64,000 nucleotides of DNA, from positions 220,932-284,931 of the forward strand of contig CAXIPT010000006.1 in the NCBI GenBank assembly GCA_964030475.1, read 5' to 3'. Position numbers and translations under genes: made by a program. This stretch comes from Tethya wilhelma. Lineage: Eukaryota > Porifera > Demospongiae > Tethyida > Tethyidae. The notes under the pieces are model-generated. The model did not search any database. It saw nothing but the letters and a program-made list of their open reading frames with translations, and was not told where the DNA came from. Below, piece after piece: positions 10,965 through 23,381 of the stretch (the first letter of the stretch is position 1; every line of letters begins with the position of its first letter).

Positions 10965-11843
10965 TCAGTTTTGACAGTATGTAGTCAGCATATGCTAGCC
11001 TATAATGTATCAAAAAAAAGTTCACCATGACTGGTAAAATTTCTTAAACATTAACATACTTCTCTCCTTGTTTCATACTTAACATCTTGAGAGGTACATC
11101 GTGGCGACAGGTTGCACCAAAAACTCCTGTTTCATCCAAGGCTTCATACCTGGTTTTAGACCGTAGCACATCTCCTGCTTTGAATTCATGGCACTGCCAC
11201 TATAATTATGGTACATTTAAGTAAGGCTATTTAAGCGTACAGATCAGTCAGATGTATATCAATATATTGGAAAATCCTCCTCACAACTTGTTACATCGCA
11301 CAGAGATCTAGAATCAGACACGGTATTATACATAATTATAATTATGTATAATACCGTATATGTGTAATGTGATTATGTTAGTTTCCATTTCTGAAGAGGC
11401 CGGATTTATCCCAAGTTTTCGTACCAAACATGTTTGATTTTGACAATATGTTACGAGCAAAACGGAAGAGCAATGATTTGTTGTGGACTCCTATATACAA
11501 GAATGATTCCAACTGAGTCTAGATTTGAGTCGTGATACTGAACCAACATCTGACATATCACATGTAGAGATGTAACACACACACACACGCACCAGACTCA
11601 TGGTGCTAATTATAGCGAGAGATCCTATATTGCTTTCCTTCTAGACTGTTGTTCTTTCATTTGTCAGCTGATGTAGCACCTACAGTTGTGTGTTTTAACA
11701 CTCTCATCACCTGGGGTGATGTCATGTTGCAACAACTGTTAGAATTGTATGCCATCCATTTAAACTGAACTAAGTGTAATGGGGCAAAAGAAAAAAAATT
11801 AATATACTAACTAGACACATTGTCAATGATTGTTTCATGATGG

Positions 11844-11892
<49 letters not shown>

Positions 11893-11935
11893 TGAGAACA
11901 TACCGTGCACCTCTCAGTGTAACACTATTATAGTA
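10965..11935. other. Gene-free tract with palindrome and GA repeat
   Basis: No coding exon seen. It contains a near-perfect palindrome at 11321-11357 (tattatacataattat with its complement), one arm of foldback family D (about 11610-11745, 'tcatttgtcagctgatgtag') and a GA microsatellite at 11850-11889. Confidence 0.6.
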
Positions 11936-12000
11936 CACTCATACTTTAGTGTTTTATGCTACTTTTAAAATCCCCAGCTATTGGGACATACAAATATCTT

Positions 12001-12212
12001 ATACCGTATAGCGGGAAATTTTCATTGGTGCAAAATTTCGTATAAACGCGCCAGAAGAAATTTTCGTAGTTTTAAATTTCGTATACGCGGCGCGCGCTCG
12101 TATAAAGTAAATGCGGAAGTTAAATTTTCGCAGTTTTAATTTTTGTATATTCGAACCACATACGAAATATACGAAAATTTCCACCATACGAAAATTTCCC
12201 GCTATACGGTAC
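12001..12212. repeat. Foldback element family A, nested in the dispersed repeat
   Basis: Ends are 'taccgtatagcgggaaattt' and its inverse 'aaatttcccgctatacggta'; almost the whole element is self-complementary. It sits inside copy 2 of the dispersed repeat (11938-12560). Comparison with copy 1 at 2165-2745 shows the uninterrupted target ('atatcttatgctaatttg'). Other copies in the window: 28060-28269, 38886-39087, 45883-46093, a half copy near 46556 and 61671-61860. Confidence 0.8.
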
Positions 12213-12599
12213 TAGTTTGTATAAGTAGATATATAGTTACAATGCTTTAGTTTGTACCATAATTTGCTGCTGAATTATTCTTTTATAGTCATAATTATGC
12301 ATGGACAAAGAAAATTGTTATACCAGTTAAATTTAATGCCCATGGGCTAACATACCTAGCCAACAATGTACAATCCACCAGATGTTGCATTGACCCTATC
12401 TCAGTCTAGGAAGGTCTTATTGAGTTGGAATTGGTACCATTCTGATCAGTGTAAAGAGTCTTTTATATAATTTATTGCCAGATTTCAGTTTTGATCTAAA
12501 GCATTAAAAGCCATGCATTTTAACCGTTGTTGTTTTTCCATTGATGAAAATATAGCTTGTTTTAATTCATAATATTATAATTATTATATCATTTATGCA

Positions 12600-13046
12600 T
12601 TGGGATAAAGTGATTGACTGTAGCTACACCGGGAAATAACATAGTTATGGAAGACTTGGGGAACACATTAATGTACATGTATATATACACAAATTTGCCC
12701 ATGTAGGACTTTCACTGGACCATGCAGGTGCACAATGTAAATTATGTCCACATTCTATTGAAATGAAACTAGAGATATTATTGGCTTGTTGAAGAACATC
12801 ATGCAGGTATACAACTGGTGGAACATAATTTATAGTGGTCATGTACATGCAGTAGTATAGTGAAACTAGACATGGACCTACATATAGCTACATGCATGTG
12901 AAGATCATACAATGATGTTATACTTTCAGTTTTACTGAATGTGGAATTTAACATGCAGTGTCAAAGGAATCAAAGTCGGGAATTTTATCAACCAACAAAA
13001 CACAGCTAGATCTCTAATAGTTAGTGACCACTCCGAAGACACACAC

Positions 13047-13096
<50 letters not shown>

Positions 13097-13290
13097 AAAA
13101 GCATCATCATTCAGGAGTAAACTCTTATAGTAGTAATTATTTAACAAAACTCTTTGAACTTAAACCACATCAAACGTTTCCATGGCAACAGAAAAAGGGT
13201 GTTGTTTAACACACTAGTGTGTAAAATCTAAACAGTAATGTGGACACACTATTTTTAACAGTGTGCATGAAACTATAAGTGATGACGGTG
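12600..13290. other. Gene-free tract with CA microsatellite
   Basis: No exon seen. A CA repeat lies at about 13040-13092. The part near 12640-12850 shares short phrases (tggtcatgtacatg) with 14900 and 15460. Confidence 0.5.
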
Positions 13291-13502
13291 TTATAGTGAG
13301 AGATCCTGTTGGTTTCGTTTTAGAGTTGTTCTTTCATTTGTCAGCTGATGTAGCACCCAGAGGTGTGCATGTTTTAACTCTCTCATCACCATCTCACTTT
13401 CAGGTGATGGGAGAGTTAAACACACTGCTGCATGGGTGCTACATCAGCCGATAATTGAAAGAACAACAATTTAGAACGAAACCAACAGGATCTCTTGTTA
13501 TA
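13291..13502. repeat. Foldback element family D
   Basis: Two arms of about 70 bases in inverted orientation: 'tagtgagagatcctgttggt'...'cagctgatgtagcaccc' on the left and 'gggtgctacatcagc'...'accaacaggatctct' on the right. Single arms of the same family lie at about 11610-11745, 15265-15330 and 15555-15640. Confidence 0.75.
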
Positions 13503-13679
13503 TTATGCATTGACAGAGGTTCAATATTCTGTAAGCTATAGACACTCCAGCCCATAGCCCAATGGACTACTACATTATTACAAATGGATGTTGCGACGCA
13601 TAACATAAAAATAATAAAATAGTATATTATATTGTTAACTGTAATATACAGACATGTATGGCCAAGCATGCAGTATATA

Positions 13680-14130
13680 GACCCGGCATGCAGAGAAAAT
13701 AAAAGTAAAATAAAAGTAAAATAAGTAGTGTAGGAATGGGCAGTGCATGCAGTAAAAAACATTGGAACAAGGCATGTCTCAATTTCGGCACATGACTACT
13801 TCATTTTTGATTTATTCTTGATCCCTAATATTTATGGATCTCAGTGTCATAAATGAAAAGATCTGTACTACTATAGATAGTACCATAGCTTATTGTTGCA
13901 TTGGTTCAATCCAATCAGATGGCTAAGCAGTGGAGTAAACCATAAAAGACAGGCAACTTAAACTGGACTGTCGGCCAAGAGTTGGGGATAAAAAATGAAG
14001 TAGTCATGTGCCGTAATTGAGACATGCGATTGTTCCAATGCTTTTTACTGCACTGCCTATTCCTACACTACTTATATTTTTTACTATACTTGTTCATTCA
14101 CTTTTCCAACACTACAGTGTGGAGATCATC
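13680..14130. repeat. Foldback element family E (copy 1)
   Basis: Long inverted ends: 'ggaacaaggcatgtctcaat', 'ggcacatgactacttcattt' on the left and 'aatgaagtagtcatgtgccg', 'cattcctacactactta'-type sequence on the right. A second copy is at 61905-62315. Partial ends occur near 16830-16925, 26480-26520 and 58365-58440. No transposase is encoded. Confidence 0.75.
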
Positions 14131-14980
14131 AATACTGGAGAGTGCCATGTACCTTCTTCAAAGAATTTTTGTAGTAAAACCATGGGGACAGTGATTGAAT
14201 TAACATACACTCAATTATCTCCACTCAGACAGCCCTATAGATTTGCAAAGTGATCCTTACATGAGCATGCAGTGGCAGCTTAAATAGCTAGCAGACAGTG
14301 ACAAAAATGGCATAGTTTTTTCGCTCTGTATATAATCAATTCTGAATCATTATAATATTAATTCTTTGTAGCGTGGTTGGTACTGCTGCTTCCGCGGCGC
14401 TTAGATCTTGGCTAGCTATATATTCTGTCTCTGTAGGTGTGAACCACAAAACATGTCTAATACAAAGTGCATGGCATTGATTTTGTTAAGTAGCAATTAA
14501 TTGTCAGCTTAATAAATTGCCACACGGTCAGACATTAATTTTTTGCCCTTTATTAATGGGCAGTTAGCATGCATCAAGTATTGCTATGAAATAATTGTGA
14601 CGTAATTGGATAAGGTCTACTGCATGGGCTGACAGTACTGTACATGAATATCTACACAAATTGGCACTCCAGCAAATACCTTGTCTAGTTGCACTATAGG
14701 AGATATTAATATAATAATTATTATATATTAGCCTAAGCTGGGCTTCTTCCCATGGAGGCTCTTTCTTGTGAGTGTATGAGGTCAAAGGGGAGAACATGAG
14801 ATCAAACAACCTATAGGCTAGAGGTATATAGGTCATGACCTATAGCTATATAGGAGTACCTATATACCATTTGCTTGAAGGAGAACATCTGGTATACTAC
14901 TGGTGAAACATGTAATGGTCATGTACAGTTTCAGATCAATAGCTATAGGATATGTGGATGCATATAATTATGTACTATAG
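14131..14980. other. Gene-free tract
   Basis: AT-rich, no supported exon. From about 14740 it begins the first unit of a direct duplication described separately. Confidence 0.5.
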
Positions 14981-15535
14981 GCAGTGGTGTGTTTAAGGGG
15001 CTGCTCTGGGTGCTCGAGCACCCCCCTGGCTCAGCAGATAATGACATCATCACTTAGTACTAGTGCTCCAGGGTAGCACAATTCAATGAATCAGTCTATG
15101 AAATGAGTAAAATCACTTTTAAGGCTAAAAAGAAAGAAAAAAATTTTTAAAAAATAGCAGAATACGGTGGCATAGCAATCCTCGATTGTGCGATCTGTTA
15201 CCACCCACATGAGTTAAATCCTAGACATACCACTGCTACGACTCTCCACCTCCTCCGGGTGACACACCCGGCTCTGGGTGCTACATCAGCTGACAAATGA
15301 AAGTACAACTTAGAATGAACCCAACACTGTGAGTGCCGGTATATACGAGGCAAAGGGGAGAACATGCATCAAACAAGCTATAGGCTATATATAGAGATAC
15401 CTATATATGACCTATATACCATTTGCTTAAGGAGGATATCTGGTACCATTGGTGAAACATATGTAATGGTCATGTACATGTTACAGTAGTTTCAGATTAA
15501 TAGGATATGTGGATGCATAATTATATACTACGACC
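14760..15535. repeat. Direct duplication split by a foldback element
   Basis: The sequence around 14770-14985 (containing 'tataccatttgcttgaagga' and 'ggatatgtggatgcat') recurs at 15340-15530 with point differences. Between the two units lies a foldback element (about 14990-15242) with ends 'gcagtggtgtgtttaa' and 'acataccactgc' and a palindromic 'gggtgctcgagcaccc' core, plus one family D arm. Confidence 0.6.
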
Positions 15536-15639
15536 CCTCACCTCCCCCAGGTGACACATCTCTGGGTGCTACATCAGCTGACAAATGAAAGAACACCAAC
15601 TTAGAATGAAACAACAGGATCTCTCACTATTGTACACAG

Positions 15640-17300
15640 TCCACTGAGAAAGACATATTACGATTGGAGACTGTTCAAAGTCAATCAATCAGATTTATCG
15701 TAGAGTTTAAGATTTCCATGTATGGGAAGAATAAAATTTGAGGGAGAAAATAAAAAGCTAGCATTTCAAGAAATTATTCACTTTCTTTGTGGCCAGCATC
15801 TTGAAAGAGTCAACATAAGAAGATTGAAAGGAGAGAAACTTTAAAGTATAAATAATTGTAACAGTAACTGTTATAATATTATAAATCAAGTCTTGCATGA
15901 TTGAATTGAGTCCTACAATCTGTTAAACGGTAGGTTAACTGATGGTTCAAGTCAGTGATTATATAAATGTGACGAACATAATACATTATCTACCTGTTCT
16001 ATCTCTCAGGCTGATTGATAAATACAGTCCTTGGAAGTGTTCTTAGAAATATCATTTAGCTAGAGAAATTCACAACTTATACTTGGAAAACAAACTGAGT
16101 AAGGATAATATTTATAGCAAACAAGATTACATTGACTGCCCCACTCTCTGCACACACCATTGACAGTCCCATCCATTGGGAGACTAGGACCAGCTCTAGG
16201 GCCACATCAAACTCCACTGGTGGCTCTATATAGCCTGGCTACAGAATACAGAGAGTCTCAAGTGTAAGCCATTAAGATTATAGATTTGGCGTAATTGTTT
16301 ACTCTTTGTGTATTTGCCACATGTCGTGCATGATAATTATAACAAATAATTATACGGCTTAACGGTGCAAGTAAATTCTTTCAGAACTAAACAATTAATA
16401 TTTTGCGATAATACGTATGGGTTATTGGGATGAGCCTGAGCGAGCCCCATGGGAACATTGAAACATTGAGAAAGTATACATGCAACGCCGTCGACCAAAC
16501 TGGAAATAGCTATAATGCTTGAATTATGTGAAAACAACACAAAAATTTAAAATTCTGGCCTCAGATTTACGGTATTGGGTGCAAAATTGAAGAACATTGA
16601 AACTGAGCAAGAGGCTAGAGCTGGACGCACACTTTCAGATCGAAAAGTCCTTCAAGTTAAAGTCCTTAAAGTCCTTATAAGGTTCTGGGATACAGAAAAA
16701 ATAATTGCAAGACTATACACTGCACATTATTCAGTATTTATAGCAAAAAGTGCTCACTGCACAGTCTTGAGACTTTACACACTAGTTCAGCTACCGTACT
16801 ACGTATATATAGTGAGGAATGTAGTAGTAATTCTCATTTTTATAAAATTTTTACTACTTGTTCTATAGTGAGGAATGTAGTAGTAACAAGAAACTTATAC
16901 ATTGTCATGTTTCAATATAATATTTTACTTAAAAAAAAAAAAAGTAGTAACGGTTCGTGTTATTTTTAGAACACTATGTGCAACGACATCTTACCAGGAA
17001 GTAGTTTAAAAATAGACGAATAAAATGCGATTTTAGACCGGATACATGTACGCATAGATAATATAGTGGGGGTACTATATTATCTATGATGTACGCGTAA
17101 GTACCTGACCACAAGCGTAGTAGTATTGCACACACGTAGCGGTGTAGCGGTTTGTATGAATATCATTAGTGGTTTATGAATATCATTACGGACGGTTAGT
17201 AATGCGTTTACTATAATATGCGTTGCTATGTCCGAGCACCCTTAATTAAGCAATCAAATTTTTATTAATAAAAAAGTACCAGTTATTAGTATTAGAGTTG
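15640..17300. other. Gene-free tract
   Basis: No exon with splice signals or recognisable similarity. It contains a family E end fragment (16830-16925), an A-run at about 16930-16942 and short palindromic AT motifs. Confidence 0.5.
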
Positions 17301-17404
17301 CAGTCCTAGATGGTGCTTATGCTAGTCTACAAGAGCTTTGGGCCCCACTACCTGTCTGTTTGCAGTTGCAACTGTTGCAGTTGAAGCTGAGCCAGGCTCA
17401 CTGG

Positions 17405-17532
17405 ACAGGACTCTGTGGTGTTTTTACAGCTGCTGGAGAGTGGTTGGAAGTCTGCTTCAGTGGGATGACCTTCTTACACTTCCTCTTCCTCCTTTTCTTG
17501 AGTTTCATAGCACTCTTGACTGGCTCATCAAG
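17405..17532 (-). CDS. Candidate terminal exon, basic tail, unidentified
   Basis: On the minus strand, after an acceptor-like 'ccctag' (about 17533), a frame reads LDEPVKSAMKLKKRRKRKCK and continues for about 24 residues to a TGA. The KKRRKRKCKK cluster looks like a nuclear localisation signal. There is no homologous neighbour, no upstream exon could be linked to it, and the exon is short, so this may be chance. Function unknown. Confidence 0.2.
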
Positions 17533-17717
17533 CTAGGGCTGGCCAAAAAAATGATACAGAGAATCCAGTAGCAGACTGCTTGGCAGTCAGAGTCCCCATG
17601 GTCCGGATCCAGATAAAGACCCTCTATTTCCATCTAATACCCACCATTGTGTGGCTACCGCTGAAACTCCAACAATTAAAATTTCAGAGTCAGATCGCCA
17701 GCGTACCGGTGTCGCAG

Positions 17718-18365
17718 TGAATAATGTCCCTCCGTGAATTTTGTCCCCCCGGACATTATTCACTAGTGAATATTGTCCCCCTTAGTGAATAATGTCTCCC
17801 CCTCCAAAAGTATACTAAGAGCTCTGGCATAGATAATTTATAAAACAGTCTCAACACTCTTGCCAGCGTTTTTAGCCAGCAGCCGCTGCAGCGCTGTGCA
17901 CCATGCACCCTACTAAGAACGTGTGGCAATCTTAGCCCCTCCCGCTTATTGTGCAGCAACTATTAATTTTGTGAGCTAGCCCGCCGGGCTAACATTTTAA
18001 ACTTTGAAGTTAACGTTTGGAGGGAGGGCAGGTAGTACTGAAGCTTATAGTCAGCTACGCAGCTATATAGGAAGGCCTGAAACTCGGACCAGGTCCAAAT
18101 TACCTGCAGCATGACATTGTAATCACGTAGTGTTTAGGCTAAGCTGAGCCTATAGAATGCGGCTAAGCTGCATGCGGTTTGTGTGGAAGAGTTTGGGAGG
18201 AGGGACAAAATTCACTAATGAATTTTGTCCCCCCTTGAAAAATACTGTTTTCTCACCATTGCCATTATTTGGCATCATTTGGAAGGGGGGACATTATTCA
18301 CTGAGGGGGGACAATATTCACTAGTGAATAATGTCCGGGGGGACAATATGAGCGGGGACATCCCA
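17718..18365. repeat. Foldback element family F (GTCCCCCC ends)
   Basis: Inverted terminal blocks built from 'gaataatgtcccc' and 'gaattttgtccccccgg'-like units occur at 17718-17815 and, inverted, at 18195-18365. About 380 unrelated bases lie between them. The outer blocks are themselves sub-repetitive. No transposase frame seen. Confidence 0.6.
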
Positions 18366-18482
18366 CACTAGGACACCGGAAGCGATTTTTTATCTGACGT
18401 ACCAGTCTGCACTATAGACCTCACTTTTACCTGATCTGGAATTTGGCAGCTGCCACTACAAACGTTAAACCGCAGAACACAG

Positions 18483-18630
18483 AGGAGGTACGACACGCGA
18501 GTGTCAATTATAGCGCATTCCAATCACGTGATCACTATAGTTTGTTATTGGATTTGGTCACGTGCACCTATCATGCTGAGTCAGCAAAAGCATTGAATTG
18601 ACACTCGCGTGTCGCACCTCGGCCTCCTCT
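18483..18630. repeat. Foldback element family G (copy 1)
   Basis: Ends 'gaggtacgacacgcgagtgt' and 'acactcgcgtgtcgcacctc' are inverted copies of one another, enclosing about 95 bases. A second copy lies at 59980-60130 in a formin intron. Confidence 0.75.
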
Positions 18631-18875
18631 GCGCAGAACATATGACGCAAGCAGCGTTTACACATGTACCACGGGTGTNCATAATGGCATCATAGGCATT
18701 ACATTTTTAAGACATCAGAGGATAGTGGGATCAGAGTGCTAAAGTTAATCATTACACAGGCTATAGCGATGGAATTAGCTTGGATAAAGAGACTGCTATT
18801 CATTTCATAATAGTTTTATCAAGGTATATAGTTGACAGGGATGTGCCTGGCTCTATTACATCATAATGATGTCAC

Positions 18876-19820
18876 CTGTTTGCCATAGAAGTTCATATCC
18901 CCTCGGAATGATCCCCTGGATCCAGTGAATGAGAACATCGGGAGTGGAACTGGAATGGGCACATTGACACCAACCTGAGGGGAGAGAGAGAGAGAGTATA
19001 ATACAGCTTTCTTGAAGTTTAGAAACTAACCAATAATTAACTAAAGCTTTGGAGGGTTAACTAAACCAACATTGTTATTATGCTTGCTAAATATTATTGA
19101 CAAGCAATGCTTGCAAGCTGAAATTTTATCTACATTAAAATTTCAAGATTCAATCTCTTAAAAGTAATCTTAGAATGTTTATACTACTAGTTGCTATAGC
19201 AATATCGTATACCTGGCCAACATCAATCTGTGTCTGGAACTTCCTAGCAGCTGCTCCAGAGGTGGTGAAGATGGCCGTCCCATTGCCATAGGGGTTATCA
19301 TTGATCATCTCAATGGCCTGCACACATATACCATATGACATCACATTCAAGTCACATGACTATCACATGATCATAATACATAGGTAACCAGCATGATGTA
19401 ACTATAGCCTCATACCCAGGCTTACATACCCCATGCGGTTAATTTTTAAACTACAAGTTTAAGAATTAAACGTGGGGTTACAAGAATGATCCAATGATGC
19501 ACATGCACAACCTGCATAAGCTGTTGTTCACTTCGATAAAAAATATGTTGCACATTATCAAGTCACATGACTATCACATGATCAGGTCATATGATTATCA
19601 TCTGATCAGGTCACATGACTATCACATGATCAAGTCACATGTCTTTCACATGACTATTACCTCATCCAGTGTGTCCACATTGAGTGTGACCAGGACGGGC
19701 CCAAAGATCTCCTCAGTGTAGCACTTCATGGAGGGGGTCACCTCACTGAGGATGGTGGGGGCGACGAAGTTACCCTTCTCGTAGCCAGGCACCTTAATAT
19801 CACGCCCATCTAGGGACAGC

Positions 19821-19871
<51 letters not shown>

Positions 19872-22327
19872 GCTCGTCTACAAGCAGGTTAGCTGTCAAA
19901 ATTGATACAGACAAACTAAATAATAATAATCTTTTGTGATTTAACTCAATTATCATTGACCTTTGCACCCTCATCCACACCAGACTGTACGAGGTCCAAG
20001 ACTCGTTGTTTTGCCTCAGGGGATATCAGGGGACCAAGATCTGCACCAGGCTGGTCCCCCGCATTGACCTAGAGATACCAATGAACAAAGATTAGTACAT
20101 ACATTGTATGCTAGCCTGTCTATATCACTGTCAGTCACAATGTTAAATTATTATCAGGCTGTATTTCTAGGAAGGTCCTATTGAGCTGGGATTGGTACCA
20201 TTGTGATCAGTGTGAAGAGATCTTTTTTATTGCTAGATTTTAATTTTGATCAAAATCATCAAAAATTAATGATTATAGACTTTTTTGGTCTAGTGCGATT
20301 TTTTGACAAAAAAATGGTCATTTTCTAAATTTCAAAAGAGACTATCATTTGAAAAATCTCCGTTCGAATTGATCACAATGTTGAAAGTCCCAGCTTCCAA
20401 TGACCAACAGTTGGTGATTTAGAGCAGAAAATGTCATACGAAACTTAAGCATCAGTTTTCCAATTACTAGAGCAGCTAACCAGAATGTTAAAATGCAACT
20501 CTGAACTGTAGATTTTCAATCAAAGACATCAAAACTATGTATCATCTGAAAGCTCTTTTCACAGTGAGCACACAATGGTACAAGTCCCATTGTTGTCTGA
20601 GCAACTCATCTTGTCTGGGTGTGCTCTAAATAGAGTACCTACCTTGAGTTGTCTCGCCTTCTCCACGATCTCAGGGATCCAGTTCTTTGACTCGCCCACA
20701 AACACAGCAGTGGTGAGGGCCATGCAGCGTTGTCCTGCTGCTCCAAAGGCTGCCCCCACCAGCTGGTTGATGGTGTGCTCCTTGTTGGCATCGGGCAGGA
20801 TCACACCGTGGTTCTTAGCTCCCTGGGGGGTGTGAGGGGGTGAGTGTGTGAGCATGTGAGGGTGTGAGGGTATCAGAGGTGGAAGAGAGATATTATAAGT
20901 ATAGGTACAGCTCCTCCATTGGCCTAGTCTTGCTATCAAGCGAGGCTACAATTGCCCCCCCCCCCACCACCTCAACTAACCATGTTGGACTGGACTCTCT
21001 TGCCGTTGGCTGTTCCCCTCTCATAGATGTACTTGCCCACACGATCAGAACCAACAAATGAGATGGCCTTGATGGCAGGACTGTCACACACAAAGTCAAC
21101 AGCTGTGAGGGTGTGAGGGTGTGAGGGTGTGAGGGTGAGTGTATAAATGCAACTAAAGTAGTTTGCTATTTGAAAAATAAGTACACTGAGTTGGCAGTGC
21201 AATAGCACAGGATTGTCGTGCCAATAAGAGTTGGTTATACAAAATAGGACCAAAATGTAAATTGGTCATACCAAATAGAACCAAAAATGTAAGACCAAAA
21301 ATTTTAAGTTGGTTATACCAAATAGTACCAAAAATGTAAGTCTGTCATACCAAAAATTGGTTATACCAAATAATACCAAAAATGTAAGTTAGTCATATCA
21401 AAATGTAAATTAGTCGTACCACGTAGTACCAAAATGTAAGTTAGTCATACCAAGTAGTACCAAAATGTAAGTTAGTCATACCAAGTAGTACCAAAAATGT
21501 AAGTTAGTCATACCAAATATTACCAAAATGTAAGTTAGTCATACCAACTAGTACCAAAATGTAAGTTAGTAATACGAAGTAGTACCAAAATATAAGTTTT
21601 ACCTTCCTTCTGTCCGTGGATGATGTTCAAGACTCCATCAGGCACCCCAGCTTGTTTGGCTAGCTCAGTGAGCATCATGGCTGCCCCTGGGTCCTGTTCA
21701 CTGGGTTTAAGGACAAAGGTATTGCCACATACCAGCGCCATGGGGAACATCTGGAGAGAGATAATGATAAACATCTATGCTTTAGTAACTACCACATAGC
21801 GGATAAATTTGGCAAATTCCTATTTGGAAAGATTAGCAATTTAATTCCACACGCTGCATTGTTTATATGCATGCACATGCGTATAAAAGTATTTGGCAAT
21901 TTGAAGATCGAAGAATTAATTCTCCCCAAATTTACCGGTATAAACAACTGCACATGATTCAATCGGCCTTCAAACAAACATAGCACTAAACTAACTTTAG
22001 TAGCAACAATTAGAATGGATAAATTTTTCATTATCGTGTACAATATGAAAAAATTTCCACAAAATTTCCCCCTCAACTTACCCACAGCGGGATCATAGCG
22101 GGGAAATTAAAGGGGCATACTCCTGCACACACCCCCAGGGGCTCTCGGTAGGTGTAGGTGTCCATGTCCTTGGTGACGGAGCCGAGGGTCTCCCCGAGTT
22201 GGAGGCTGGTGATGGAGCAGGTGTGTTCCACCACTTGTAACCCTCGGAGGACATCTCCCTCCGCATCAGGGAGGGTCTTGCCTTGTTCCAACGTCACGTT
22301 AGCTTTGAGGGGGTCCTTGAGAGGGGG

Positions 22328-22385
<58 letters not shown>

Positions 22386-23114
22386 ACTCTGACACATACA
22401 CTGACTGTATTTTATACAATGTGAATGCCATTCAAAGAATGAATGCCTTCGATAATATCCATGTTCAGCAGTGAAGTACGCAACAATTTATCTGATGTAA
22501 TTTCAATTAAAAACTCATTATTTCATTCTAAAAGTAACCAGAGTAACTACTATAGCTAGTAGTACATAGCTTTTATACCACTTTTGTTCAATATAATTTA
22601 AGTTCATTGACAAACAACACACATAATATGTGTACGTACACACACACATACACAACCACCCCTCTCACTCCCTCAACCCCTCACCATATTCTCCTTGATG
22701 AGCTCTCTCAATTGGAACATGACCTGCTGTCTAGACATGGAGCTCTTGTCTCTCCAAGCAGGGAAGGCTGCCTTGGCTGCCTCTACAGCTGCGTTCATCT
22801 CATCCTGAGTGGCACAGGGGACTCTGGACACCACCTCCTGAGTGGCTGGGTTGTAGTTGTTGATCCATTTATCAGTTTTGGACTCCACAAACTCGCCATT
22901 GATGAACAGCTTGACTGTGGGCTAGAGTAGATATATAGGTGACCTTTGAACCTAGGCACACACATAATATGCTTGTAAAATAACTTACTGCATTACTGGA
23001 GCTCAGGCAACGAATACCCCAGGCAAATTTCTGTGTGAATGAGCACATAATATTCTCGTATCAGACCTAACACAAGCATTTTACCTGATTCCTCGCCAGC
23101 AGTCTCAACGCCAT
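18876..23114 (-). CDS. ALDH6A1: Methylmalonate-semialdehyde dehydrogenase (copy B, lacks last exon)
   Basis: A mitochondrial CoA-acylating aldehyde dehydrogenase of valine and pyrimidine catabolism. It converts methylmalonate semialdehyde to propionyl-CoA with NAD+. Eleven minus-strand exons with consensus splice sites: 23114-23085, 23030-22989, 22921-22685, 22315-22082, 21750-21603, 21102-20981, 20822-20643, 20068-19961, 19819-19661, 19317-19213 and 18974-18876. Start ATG at 23114 gives [10 protein letters not shown], an Arg-rich presequence. Visible motifs are [12 protein letters not shown] (catalytic Asn), [29 protein letters not shown] (cofactor binding), [14 protein letters not shown] (catalytic Cys) and EEIFGPVLV. 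All exon joins keep frame. The last exon (about 32 residues) is missing because an N at 18679 ends the contig; it is present in copy A. With that exon the protein would be about 520 residues, close to the human enzyme. Head-to-head with ELOVL6. Confidence 0.92.
20160..20470. repeat. Foldback element family C in ALDH6A1 intron
   Basis: The arm 'gagctgggattggtaccatt'...'gatcagtgtgaagagatctt' is paired with an inverted arm near 20340-20400 (aaatctccgttcgaattgatcacaatg...agtcccagctt). Other copies are at 2455-2745 and 37440-37715. Half copies are at about 12405-12560 and 49383-49520. Confidence 0.65.
21235..21600. repeat. Short tandem array in ALDH6A1 intron
   Basis: About a dozen degenerate units of 'ccaaaatgtaagttagtcat' with 'accaagtagta' spacing, each roughly 30 bases. 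Non-coding minisatellite inside the intron between exons 21102-20981 and 21750-21603. Confidence 0.7.
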
Positions 23115-23381
23115 TGTGTCAAGTTAATCTTGCTGGGTGTGTAGCGGGTGTGGTTTTCTTGTACACGTGGCACTTACTGCGCATGCGCACAAAAGGTCGC
23201 GCGATGTGGGACGATCAACGCCCCCACACACAACCTGCACCCTGTACATGTACCAGGCACAAACACAGGCACACAAAGGTGAAACTCCAATTGCCTTGAG
23301 AGGAGGGTGTGTACTCTACTAGCCGAGCTAGTTCTAAGCTGATATTGCGTGAGGTGAGAGTCAGAGAGAAGCTGTCCAAAG
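23115..23381. promoter_or_regulatory. Divergent promoter ALDH6A1/ELOVL6 (copy 1)
   Basis: 267 bases separate the two ATGs, which point away from each other. The interval has a GC-richer core ('tgcgcatgcgcac', 'tcgcgcgatgtgggacgatc') conserved in the second copy at 24983-25239. No TATA box is evident. Shared promoter is an inference from spacing and conservation. Confidence 0.5.

Noticed and set aside
16575..16868. 97-residue plus-strand frame
   Set aside because: Its C-terminal half is a family E foldback end; no splice signals or similarity.
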